The translations under genes and the position numbers were made by a program. Shown here one piece after another: positions 54,317 to 62,194 of a stretch of DNA of 64,000 nucleotides. The notes under the pieces were generated by a model, which was not told the origin of the DNA, made no database searches, and was given only the letters and a program-made list of their open reading frames with translations. Origin of the DNA: an uncultured Coriobacteriaceae bacterium (GTDB lineage Bacteria > Actinomycetota > Coriobacteriia > Coriobacteriales > Atopobiaceae). Each line of letters begins with the position of its first letter. Positions within the stretch are counted from its first letter, which is position 1. The DNA is taken from assembly GCA_947426865.1 (NCBI GenBank), contig CANEFS010000001.1, forward strand, positions 124,001-188,000, read 5' to 3'.

Positions 54317-56698
54317 ATGGAGTTAGCTTCAGTCGTTTTAGACATCTCCACGCGCTCCTTGGAGACCCCTTTCACCTATCTCATTCCCGAGAAACTTATC
54401 GGTCAAGTAGACGTTGGCTCGTTAGTTGTTATTCCTTTTTCGAACCGTCTGTCGCTGGGCTACGTTGTTGCTCTTCAAAACGACGCCGCCTCCAGCGACG
54501 CAGCGGCCCAAGGCGCCGCTTCGTCCCAAAACAATACTTCTAGCCCAGCCACCCCCAGCGACGACGTTTCGCTTTCAAAGCTAAAAGAGATCAAAGAGGT
54601 GGTAGGAAGCCCCGTTTTTGACGAGGCGCACGCAAAGCTGGGTTTCTGGATGGCAAAAACCTACGCTGCCCCTCTAAACAGTGTCTTTCGCCTTTTTTTG
54701 CCGCCCGGGCAAACGCAAAAGATAGCAGAGGCAAAAAAGGGTGGCTTCGAAGAGGTTGTCAAAGAGGCAACCGCCAAGCACGTTGAGTGGGTCGCGCTCA
54801 CTGATTCTGCCAAGGGTTTCTCGGAAGAGGGGAAAGCCAAACAGAAAGTGGTCAAGAAAAATGCCTACCGTCAGCAAGAAATATTGGAGGCGCTCGCCTC
54901 AGGGCCGCAAAAAGTTTCAGAACTTGCCGCTTTGATTCCGGGCGCGCGCTCAGCCATCACCGCGTTGGAGAAAAAGGGGCTTCTCGAAAAAATCAAAGGG
55001 GAAGCCTTGGGCGCAACAGAGACTGAAACGCGCTTATCTTCAGCTACAGCCGAGCGACCCGCAGCCCTTACAAAAGGCCAAGTAACAGCCCTTGCAACCA
55101 TTGAAAAGGCCACAGCGCAAAACGCCGGTGAGGTGGTCCTTATCAAAGGTATTACCGGCTCGGGAAAAAGCGAGGTTTACCTGGAGGCTATCGAAAAGAT
55201 TCGCGCGGCCGGAAAGTCGGCGATAGTGCTCGTGCCTGAAATCTCGCTTACCGCGCAAACCGTCGGGCGCTTCAGAAGCCGCTTCGGAGACGACATTGCC
55301 GTTTTCCACTCGCGCCTGACCCCGACCGAGAAACTCGTGCAATGGACGCGCATCAAACAGGGTAAAGCACACGTCGTGATAGGCGCGCGCTCGGCTCTTT
55401 TTGCGCCCGTGCAAAATCTGGGCCTCATTGTGATTGACGAGGAACACGAAACTTCCTACAAGCAAGACCAAGCCCCGCGCTACGTTTCCAGAGACGTCGC
55501 AAAAAAGCTTGCAGAAATCACAGGCGCTACGCTCGTGTTGGGATCTGCGACGCCTTCGATGGAGGCGCTCTACAACACAGAGACGAAGCCGGACTGGACG
55601 CTTGCCGTCATGAAGGAGCGCCCCGGAAAAGCCCTGCTCCCGGCCATTGAAATAGTGAACATGCGCAAAGCTCTCAAAAAACAGGGCGCAACGCAGGCCT
55701 TTTCCAACGAGCTCAAGCAGGCCCTTATAGAAACGCACAAAAAGGGGGAGAAGTCCGTTCTTCTTTTGAACCGGCGCGGCTTCGCATTGTTTCTCATGTG
55801 CGAGGAATGCGGCTGCGTTCCCGAGTGTCCGCACTGCTCAACCTCGCTGACCTATCATGAACGCACGCATGAGCTCGCCTGTCACACCTGCGGCAGAACG
55901 TGGTCTTTGGGATACGGCGAAAATGCGCTGAAGTGTCCGGCCTGCGGCTCTGCCTACCTCAGTGCGCTTGGGGTGGGCACGCAAAGAGTCGAAGATGAGA
56001 TCTCGCTTTTCCTGCCCGACGCTCCCGTTTTTAGAATGGACGCTGACACCACGAAAAAGCGCGGCGCCCACGAAGAAATTCTCGAGGCCTTCGACGTCAC
56101 CGACGGCGCGATCCTTCTGGGCACCCAGATGATTGCGAAGGGCCTCGACTTTTCCGACGTCACGCTGGTAGGCGTCATCAATGCGGACACGACACTGAAG
56201 CTTCCCGACTTTCGCGCTCCCGAGAAAACCTTCAATCTCTTGGAACAAGTATCCGGGCGCGCAGGCAGAGGAGACAAGCCCGGGCGCGTCTTCATCCAGA
56301 CGTATTGGGCGGCACATCCGGCTATCAAGGAAGTTGCGAAGAAAGACCGAACGAAGTTTGAAGAGGCCGAAGTCGCCGCGCGCAAAGAATCGTTCTACCC
56401 GCCTTTTTCGCGCCTGGGAAACGTGACCGTGGTGAGCTCGAACCGCCGCCGCGCAGAGGAGGTCGTGCACCAGTTTGCCGCCGCCCTCACGCAAGAAGTG
56501 GTAGAAAAGCCCAGCTGGCACGTGCTTGGACCCTCGCCCTGCATTAAGGCGAAGGTGAAGGACCGCTACCGCTTCCACGTTTTGCTGAAAGCCCCGCCCG
56601 AGGCTGAAATTGGCGCGCTCTTCTCGAAAATTTTGAAACGCGTCGATACGAGGGGCGTCTCGGTTCAATTAGACGTGGACGCCTATAATATGTTTTAA
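54317..56698 (+). CDS. priA: Primosomal protein N' (PriA helicase)
   Basis: 793 residues. N-terminal DNA-binding domain (TPFTYLIPEKL), a helicase core with Walker A GITGSGKSEVY (~279), DEEH (~374) and GSATPSMEAL. The zinc-binding insert has CEECGCVPECPHC, CHTCG and CPACG. The C-terminal motifs are LLGTQMIAKGLDF and LEQVSGRAGRGDKPGRV. It restarts stalled replication forks. A Ser/Ala/Asn-rich insert (~55-80) splits the first domain. No helicase residue is missing. AGGGGAGGGGG gives the ribosome site. Confidence 0.95.
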   Translation: MELASVVLDISTRSLETPFTYLIPEKLIGQVDVGSLVVIPFSNRLSLGYVVALQNDAASSDAAAQGAASSQNNTSSPATPSDDVSLSKLKEIKEVVGSPVFDEAHAKLGFWMAKTYAAPLNSVFRLFLPPGQTQKIAEAKKGGFEEVVKEATAKHVEWVALTDSAKGFSEEGKAKQKVVKKNAYRQQEILEALASGPQKVSELAALIPGARSAITALEKKGLLEKIKGEALGATETETRLSSATAERPAALTKGQVTALATIEKATAQNAGEVVLIKGITGSGKSEVYLEAIEKIRAAGKSAIVLVPEISLTAQTVGRFRSRFGDDIAVFHSRLTPTEKLVQWTRIKQGKAHVVIGARSALFAPVQNLGLIVIDEEHETSYKQDQAPRYVSRDVAKKLAEITGATLVLGSATPSMEALYNTETKPDWTLAVMKERPGKALLPAIEIVNMRKALKKQGATQAFSNELKQALIETHKKGEKSVLLLNRRGFALFLMCEECGCVPECPHCSTSLTYHERTHELACHTCGRTWSLGYGENALKCPACGSAYLSALGVGTQRVEDEISLFLPDAPVFRMDADTTKKRGAHEEILEAFDVTDGAILLGTQMIAKGLDFSDVTLVGVINADTTLKLPDFRAPEKTFNLLEQVSGRAGRGDKPGRVFIQTYWAAHPAIKEVAKKDRTKFEEAEVAARKESFYPPFSRLGNVTVVSSNRRRAEEVVHQFAAALTQEVVEKPSWHVLGPSPCIKAKVKDRYRFHVLLKAPPEAEIGALFSKILKRVDTRGVSVQLDVDAYNMF

Positions 56699-56779
56699 AT
56701 AAGCTGAGGCGACATGGTGTCGATAGGGCAAACGTGCCTCGATAGCAAATGCCGAGAAAAGATTTTGGAGGATGCGGCA

Positions 56780-57397
56780 GTGAGCGATAGTAAATCCGAT
56801 TTTCACCTGCGCTTTATGGGCGAAGACGTTCTCACGCAAAAGGCTGAGGAGGTCGGTGAGGTCACGCCTGAGATTGAGAAACTTGCAGACGACATGCTTT
56901 CTCTCATGTACGAGGAGGAAGGGTGTGGCCTAGCAGCCCCTCAGATTGGTGCTCCTTTGCGCCTGGTTGTGATTGACTGCGACTACGATCCGTCTTCTCA
57001 AACGAAGAAAAATCCGTACGTTTTGATTAACCCTGAAATTGTGGAGTTGTCTGATGAGACGGCGAAGGATTCGGAAGGATGCCTTTCGTTTCCGGGGCTC
57101 TCGGTGGAGATTGAGCGTCCTGTGGGCGTCGTTGTCGAGGCGGAAGATTTGGAAGGAAATGTTCTTCGCTACGAGGTAGAAGGCTCTCTTCTAGCTCGCT
57201 GTCTCCAGCATGAAATCGACCATCTTAATGGGGTGACGATGCTGGATCATTTGGGCCCGATTGCTCGGATGAAAGCCATCTCGACTGTAAGAGAGAAGAT
57301 GCAAGGAGACGCGGCTGCGGGCGCGGCTAACGGTGCGGAAGGCGAAACCGCAACTCACTCAGCAGAGCGCACGGAAAAGTCCACGGAAGAGAAATAA
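56780..57397 (+). CDS. def: Peptide deformylase
   Basis: 205 residues from GTG at 56780, eight bases after GGAGG; the ATG at 56714 would add 22 unconserved residues without a good site. Motif 1 GCGLAAPQIG, motif 2 EGCLSFPG (metal-binding Cys) and motif 3 QHEIDHLNG are all intact. It removes formyl groups from new proteins. The tail of ~30 residues is Glu/Ala/Thr-rich. Its stop overlaps fmt by one base. Confidence 0.95.
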   Translation: MSDSKSDFHLRFMGEDVLTQKAEEVGEVTPEIEKLADDMLSLMYEEEGCGLAAPQIGAPLRLVVIDCDYDPSSQTKKNPYVLINPEIVELSDETAKDSEGCLSFPGLSVEIERPVGVVVEAEDLEGNVLRYEVEGSLLARCLQHEIDHLNGVTMLDHLGPIARMKAISTVREKMQGDAAAGAANGAEGETATHSAERTEKSTEEK

Positions 57398-58368
57398 TGG
57401 CAAACTCTCAGCCCATAAAAACTATCTTTCTTGGGACGCCTTCGTTTGCGGTCCCCTCGCTTGAGGCGCTCCTTTCCCAAAAAGAAAATCCTGCGGTAGA
57501 GGTTGCGGCCGTCGTGACGCGCCCCGATGCCAAGCGGGGAAGGGGAAACGCCCTCACGCCCTCTCCTGTAAAAGAGGCGGCGCTTAAAGCAGGCGTTCCG
57601 GTCTTTGAAGAAAACAGAATGACCCCAGATCTGGAGGCAATCCTGGCGGCCCTCAAGCCTGACCTTGCCGTCGTGGCGGCCTTTGGGGCCCTTTTGCCAA
57701 CCGCTTTTCTCGAAATCCCAAAGAAGGGGACGATTAACGTTCATGCAAGTCTTCTTCCGCGTTGGCGAGGCGCCGCCCCCATCGAACGCGCCATTCTGGC
57801 AGGCGACGAGACCACGGGTATCTCGATTATGCGCGTAGAGGAGGGCCTCGATTCTGGCCCTTACGCGCTGCAAGGTGAAGTTTCTATTGTCGAGAAAACC
57901 GCAGGTGAGTTGACGGATGAGTTGGCAGATTTGGGAGCTCGCCTTCTGGTTGAAACAGTAGCAGCCATCGCAGACGATACGGTTCGCTGGATCGAGCAGG
58001 ACGAGACGAAAGTTACGCTTGCCCCCAAGATTGAAAAGGAGGAAATGCATCTTTCTCCCTCCAAAACGAGAGATGAGAATCTGCGGATTGTGCAAGCATC
58101 CAGCAGTAAAGCTCCAGCCAGGCTGAAGCTATCGAATGGGAAAAACGTTCGCATCGTTTCTGCAAGAGAGCCTTTAACGGGCCAAAATTTCCCTCAAGCT
58201 CACCTTGAACCTTTTGAAGTTCTCGCAGATAAAACAGGCCTTTTCTTTGGAGCAAACGAAGGTGCTTTTGAAGCGCTTGAAGTTATCCCGGAAGGCAAGA
58301 AAAAAATCTCAGGGGTCGACTTTGCCCGAGGCCTCCAAAACGTAAAGGATTTAAGATGGGGCTCTTAA
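57397..58368 (+). CDS. fmt: Methionyl-tRNA formyltransferase
   Basis: 323 residues. FLGTPSFAVPSLEALL, INVHASLLPRWRGAAPIERAI (partial; the catalytic Asn/His) and AGDETTGISIMRVEEGLDSGP (partial) are typical, and an OB-like C-terminal domain follows. It formylates initiator Met-tRNA, the step that Def later reverses. Overlaps def by one base and the next gene by 13. Confidence 0.95.
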   Translation: MANSQPIKTIFLGTPSFAVPSLEALLSQKENPAVEVAAVVTRPDAKRGRGNALTPSPVKEAALKAGVPVFEENRMTPDLEAILAALKPDLAVVAAFGALLPTAFLEIPKKGTINVHASLLPRWRGAAPIERAILAGDETTGISIMRVEEGLDSGPYALQGEVSIVEKTAGELTDELADLGARLLVETVAAIADDTVRWIEQDETKVTLAPKIEKEEMHLSPSKTRDENLRIVQASSSKAPARLKLSNGKNVRIVSAREPLTGQNFPQAHLEPFEVLADKTGLFFGANEGAFEALEVIPEGKKKISGVDFARGLQNVKDLRWGS

Positions 58369-59135
58369 ACTTTAATCTGCAAAATTTTGCCAAGCCAAGC
58401 GAGCCTGCGCCCAAACCGCGCCTGCTGATGGTGGGGGCTTCAAAAGACGAGCTCGTCTCACCTAAAAGACTGAAGCTCGACCTTTCTCTCTACGATGCTT
58501 GCATTGCTGTTGATGGGGGAGCGGAGTGGCTTCGCCACCACCAAATCGTGCCCAAGTATTTCGTGGGTGATGCAGATACCGTCTTGCCCTCCACGTTGAA
58601 ATGGCTTGAAAAACACGAGGTCAAGACCTTTCTTTTGGACACGCAAAAAGACGAAACCGACTTTCACCACGCCATCCAGATTACGCTTGAGGAATTTCCG
58701 GAAGGCGCAAATATCGATCTCGTGGGGTTTCTCGGCGGGAAAACAGAGCACTTCCTTGGGGTCCTTGGGGTCGTGAAAAAATTCCTGCTAATAAAGGCCT
58801 CTCTGACCTTCACTTTTATCGGAAAAGATCGGGTTGCGTTCGTTCTTTCTTCACCCGAGAAAAGATCCCTCAGCTTCAAAGATTTGAGTAAAGAACCCAC
58901 TTTGCGCGACACTTTTGTGAGGGAAGGCGAGGACGTGCGCGGGAAAAAGGGACCTGTGAGAGTTTCGGTCGTGCCGCTCACGAAGTGCCTCATTTCTGAA
59001 GAGGGTTTTGAATGGGAACTTGAGAACAAGCTGCTGGCGCCCCTCGACGACTTGGGAATTTCAAACGAAATTGTGAGAAGCGACGCCAAGGTGACGTGTC
59101 ATCAAGGGGTTGCCCTTCTCATTTGTGCGCATTAA
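58356..59135 (+). CDS. thiN: Thiamine pyrophosphokinase family protein
   Basis: 259 residues. AVDGGAEWLRHH, VGDADTVLPS and DTQKDETDFHHAI match the catalytic TPK domain (usual forms VGDFDS and KDxTD). GFLGGKTEHFLGVL stands for the usual G-x3-GRxDH, with E in place of D. The C-terminal thiamine-binding part is less clear. It would make thiamine diphosphate from thiamine. It overlaps fmt, where rsmB is commonly found. Confidence 0.8.
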   Translation: MGLLNFNLQNFAKPSEPAPKPRLLMVGASKDELVSPKRLKLDLSLYDACIAVDGGAEWLRHHQIVPKYFVGDADTVLPSTLKWLEKHEVKTFLLDTQKDETDFHHAIQITLEEFPEGANIDLVGFLGGKTEHFLGVLGVVKKFLLIKASLTFTFIGKDRVAFVLSSPEKRSLSFKDLSKEPTLRDTFVREGEDVRGKKGPVRVSVVPLTKCLISEEGFEWELENKLLAPLDDLGISNEIVRSDAKVTCHQGVALLICAH

Positions 59136-59143
59136 TTCAAATA

Positions 59144-59176
59144 AATAAAAAAAGACGCCCCCTCAGAGGTGCCTTT
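59144..59176 (-). terminator. Terminator of rpmB
   Basis: On the minus strand an imperfect hairpin (AAAGGCACC pairing with the GGCGTCTTT side, one mismatch) is followed by a run of seven or more T and further TTTA units. It also lies just after the converging thiN gene. Confidence 0.6.
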
Positions 59177-59206
59177 ATCAGACAAAATGATAAAAGAAAG
59201 AGTTGC

Positions 59207-59395
59207 TTAGCCTCTGACGAGGTTTCCCTTCTTCAAACAACGCGTGCAAACGTTAATCTTTGTTTTCTTTCCGTTTTGCAACACGGAGACTTTCTGGATA
59301 TTGGGCTTAAATTTGCGGTTGGAAACGCGGTGGGAGTGGCTGATGGAATGACCAGCAACCGAGTGCTTTCCGCAGATATCACATACTTTTGACAT
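59207..59395 (-). CDS. rpmB: 50S ribosomal protein L28
   Basis: 62 residues. MSKVCDICGKHSVAGHSISHSHR (partial) and RKFKPNIQKV are diagnostic; C5-x2-C8 and the CTRC pair near the end (C-positive type) probably bind zinc. The start ATG at 59395 has AGGAG seven bases upstream on the minus strand. The only protein gene on this strand, facing thiN and divergent from the ABC exporter. Confidence 0.95.
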   Translation of the reverse strand: MSKVCDICGKHSVAGHSISHSHRVSNRKFKPNIQKVSVLQNGKKTKINVCTRCLKKGNLVRG

Positions 59396-59477
59396 GTCTA
59401 CTCCTGGCAACTAATTTCTTCGGAAAGATTTTAACAAACTTTTCTTTCCGTTTATCTTTGCGTTTTGCGAGTTCAAA

Positions 59478-59510
59478 ACTATACCACAGAGTTTTAAATA
59501 AAGCTATAAT
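59478..59510. promoter_or_regulatory. Divergent promoter region between rpmB and the ABC exporter
   Basis: On the minus strand TGGTATAGT (59486-59478) is an extended -10 for rpmB. On the + strand TATAAT at 59505-59510 could serve the exporter, although no good -35 is seen. Nearly 180 bases of leader with degenerate repeats (for example GCGCCTCAGCAGCAAGAATC at 59611, related to GCGCCGCCTCAGCAAGATTC at 59645) follow on the + side. Confidence 0.45.
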
Positions 59511-59686
59511 TTAAAGCCGCTAAAAAATGAAGGCGGCCAGCGACTCATAAATCGCAAGAACCAAACGCAACCGCAAATGCACTAACATCACGCAACAAAA
59601 GCGTCCACGTGCGCCTCAGCAGCAAGAATCATAGGCAATCACACGCGCCGCCTCAGCAAGATTCAACAAAACACGGGAGAGAAAAC

Positions 59687-62194
59687 GTGTCGATTTTTAA
59701 ATTCCTGAAAGGCCATGTTCTTGGCGTTTTTGTTATCTGCATCTTCCTCATCTTCGAGGCAATCTTCGAACTTCAGCTCCCCACCATCATGAGCGAAATC
59801 ATCGATGTTGGCATCCAGCAGTCTGGCATCGAGTATCCCACGCCTAAGCGCATCAGCGCCAAAGACCTCGCTGAGCTGGAGATGTTCATGACTGACGACG
59901 ACATCGCCCTCGTCGAGAAAAGCTATTCGGCGCCCAACGAAAACGGCACGCGCTTCCTCAACAAAAACGTGACAGATAAAGAAAAAGCGGCCACGGGCTC
60001 TCTAGGCTCCGCTCTTTCGCTTCCGGAATGCGCGGCTATCTCTCTCAAAGACGGCGTTGATCTCACAACGATAACCAAGGAGGCCCAGTCGCCTCAGACG
60101 CCATCGGGAATGGATTTTTCCAAGATGCTGCAAAATGACGATCAAAATGTCCTTCTCGGAAGCATGAGAGAGGCCTTTAAGGACGGAAAAATCGACTTGG
60201 AGGAGGTCTACACACTCTACAACGAAGGCATCATCACTAAAGAGATGCTCTTGCAAGATACGGAGAGAATCAGCGCGCAGATGGGGGAGATTTCCGGCTC
60301 GATTGTGAGCCAGCGCGCCATTTCTTACGTCCAAGAAATCTACAAGGACCAGGGGCTTAACCTCGACAATATGCGCATGGACTACCTGGTCAAGACCGCC
60401 TGGCGCATGCTGGGTGTTGGCATTGGCATGGGGGCCTCCGCCATCATCGTGGCGTTTTTGGCCTCGCGCATGGCCGCAAAAATTGCGCAAAATACCCGCT
60501 CTGCGCTCTTCTCGAAGATTATGAATTTTGGCGCGGCAGAAATCGACAAGTTCTCAAACGCTTCGCTTATCACGCGCTCGACAAACGACGTGACGCAGGT
60601 ACAGATGGCCATCGTCATGCTGCTTCGCATGGTCTTTCTTGCACCCATCATGGCAATCGTAGCGCTCGTGCAAGTGAGCGTTTTGCAATCCGGACTTGAA
60701 TGGATTATCGCCGTGGCCGTCATTGTCATCGCCGCTGTTATGGGAACGCTTTTTGGCCTCACGATGCCCAAGTTCAAGCGCATGCAGTCGTTAATTGACC
60801 GCGTTAACCTTGTGGTCAGAGACATGCTCGACGGCTTGCTGCCCATTCGCGCCTACGTCCGCGAGGACTACGAGGAGGCCCGCTTTGAGAAAGCCTCCAA
60901 GGCGCTCATGAAAACGCAGCTCTTCACGAACCGAGCCATGTCGCTCTCGATGCCTGTCATCATGCTCGTCATGAATCTCATCAGCCTTCTCATCGTTTGG
61001 GTGGGCGCGAGCGCCATCGACACGGGAAGTCTCCAAGTAGGAACGATGATGGCCTTCATCTCGTACACGATGGAGATCGTTATCAGCTTCATGATTTTGG
61101 CGATGGTGGCCATCATGCTTCCGCGCGCAGACGTTTCGGCCAAGCGTATTTTCGAGGTCATGCAAGAGCCTATCTCGGTTAAAGATCCCGAGAAACCCCT
61201 CGCGCTTCCCGCCGCCCGCGACGCTTCTCTGACCTTTGATAACGTCACCTTCAGCTATCCTGGCGCCGACGCTCCCGTCTTAAGAAACATTAGTTTTACC
61301 ACGCACCCTCACGAAACCGTGGCCATCATTGGGCCGACAGGCTCGGGTAAGTCGACGGTCGCGAAACTGATTCCGCGCCTTTTCGACCCGACGGAGGGAA
61401 AGATCACGCTTGACGGTGTCGACATTAAGGACGTCTCCCTTGAGAACCTTCGCGATCGGGTTGGGTTTGTGCCGCAGGAAGGCCTGCTTTTCTCGGGAAC
61501 GATTGAGGACAACATCAAGTTTGCCGACTCTGCCATCACCGACGAGATGATGGAGGAGGCCGCAGGTATCGCCCAAGCTAAAGACTTCATCGAGGAAAAA
61601 GAGGACGGCTACCAATCGCACGTGGCGCAAAAGGGTGCCAATGTCTCGGGCGGCCAGCGCCAGCGCCTCTCTATCACGCGCGCTCTGGCAAAAGACCCCG
61701 AAATTCTCGTGCTAGACGACTCGTTTTCTGCCCTTGACTACGTCACCGACGCCAAGCTTCGCAAGGCTCTTGCAGAAAAGAAGGGCGCGATGGCACAGAT
61801 TGTGGTGGCCCAGCGCGTCGCCTCCATCATGCACGCCGCAGAGATTATCGTGCTGAACGATGGCGAGATGGTCGGCCGCGGCACGCACGAAGAGCTCCTC
61901 AAAACCTGCCCCACCTACCTTGAGATTGCATCGTCGCAGCTCTCTAACAAGGAGTTGGGCATGACGGACAAAGAGGTCGAGAAAATTCTCGCAAGCTCGG
62001 AAGAAAATATTGAGAACCAAGAGACCTCTGAGATTCACACCCTCGAGAAAGACGAGGCTGCCCAGAACGTAGAGAAGCCCGCAGGCAGAAACGCTGAAAA
62101 GAGCACCGTCGCTCCCCGCAACGCCGCCTCATGCAGCGACGCCCCCCGCAACGACGTTCCACGCAACGTTACTCCGAAAGGAGGTGATGCGTAA
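59687..62194 (+). CDS. ABC exporter half-transporter with large extracellular insert
   Basis: 835 residues from GTG at 59687 (GGGAGAG upstream). Membrane helix 1 is near 10-40; helix 2 only begins near 234, leaving ~190 residues outside the membrane where exporters usually have a short loop. Four more helices follow. The ATPase has Walker A GPTGSGKST (~548) and signature VSGGQRQ, but Walker B ends VLDD instead of VLDE, and the switch reads AQRV instead of AHR. It is thus the non-catalytic Walker side of a pair. The tail has RNAAS/PRND repeats. Overlaps the next gene by one base. Confidence 0.92.
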   Translation: MSIFKFLKGHVLGVFVICIFLIFEAIFELQLPTIMSEIIDVGIQQSGIEYPTPKRISAKDLAELEMFMTDDDIALVEKSYSAPNENGTRFLNKNVTDKEKAATGSLGSALSLPECAAISLKDGVDLTTITKEAQSPQTPSGMDFSKMLQNDDQNVLLGSMREAFKDGKIDLEEVYTLYNEGIITKEMLLQDTERISAQMGEISGSIVSQRAISYVQEIYKDQGLNLDNMRMDYLVKTAWRMLGVGIGMGASAIIVAFLASRMAAKIAQNTRSALFSKIMNFGAAEIDKFSNASLITRSTNDVTQVQMAIVMLLRMVFLAPIMAIVALVQVSVLQSGLEWIIAVAVIVIAAVMGTLFGLTMPKFKRMQSLIDRVNLVVRDMLDGLLPIRAYVREDYEEARFEKASKALMKTQLFTNRAMSLSMPVIMLVMNLISLLIVWVGASAIDTGSLQVGTMMAFISYTMEIVISFMILAMVAIMLPRADVSAKRIFEVMQEPISVKDPEKPLALPAARDASLTFDNVTFSYPGADAPVLRNISFTTHPHETVAIIGPTGSGKSTVAKLIPRLFDPTEGKITLDGVDIKDVSLENLRDRVGFVPQEGLLFSGTIEDNIKFADSAITDEMMEEAAGIAQAKDFIEEKEDGYQSHVAQKGANVSGGQRQRLSITRALAKDPEILVLDDSFSALDYVTDAKLRKALAEKKGAMAQIVVAQRVASIMHAAEIIVLNDGEMVGRGTHEELLKTCPTYLEIASSQLSNKELGMTDKEVEKILASSEENIENQETSEIHTLEKDEAAQNVEKPAGRNAEKSTVAPRNAASCSDAPRNDVPRNVTPKGGDA

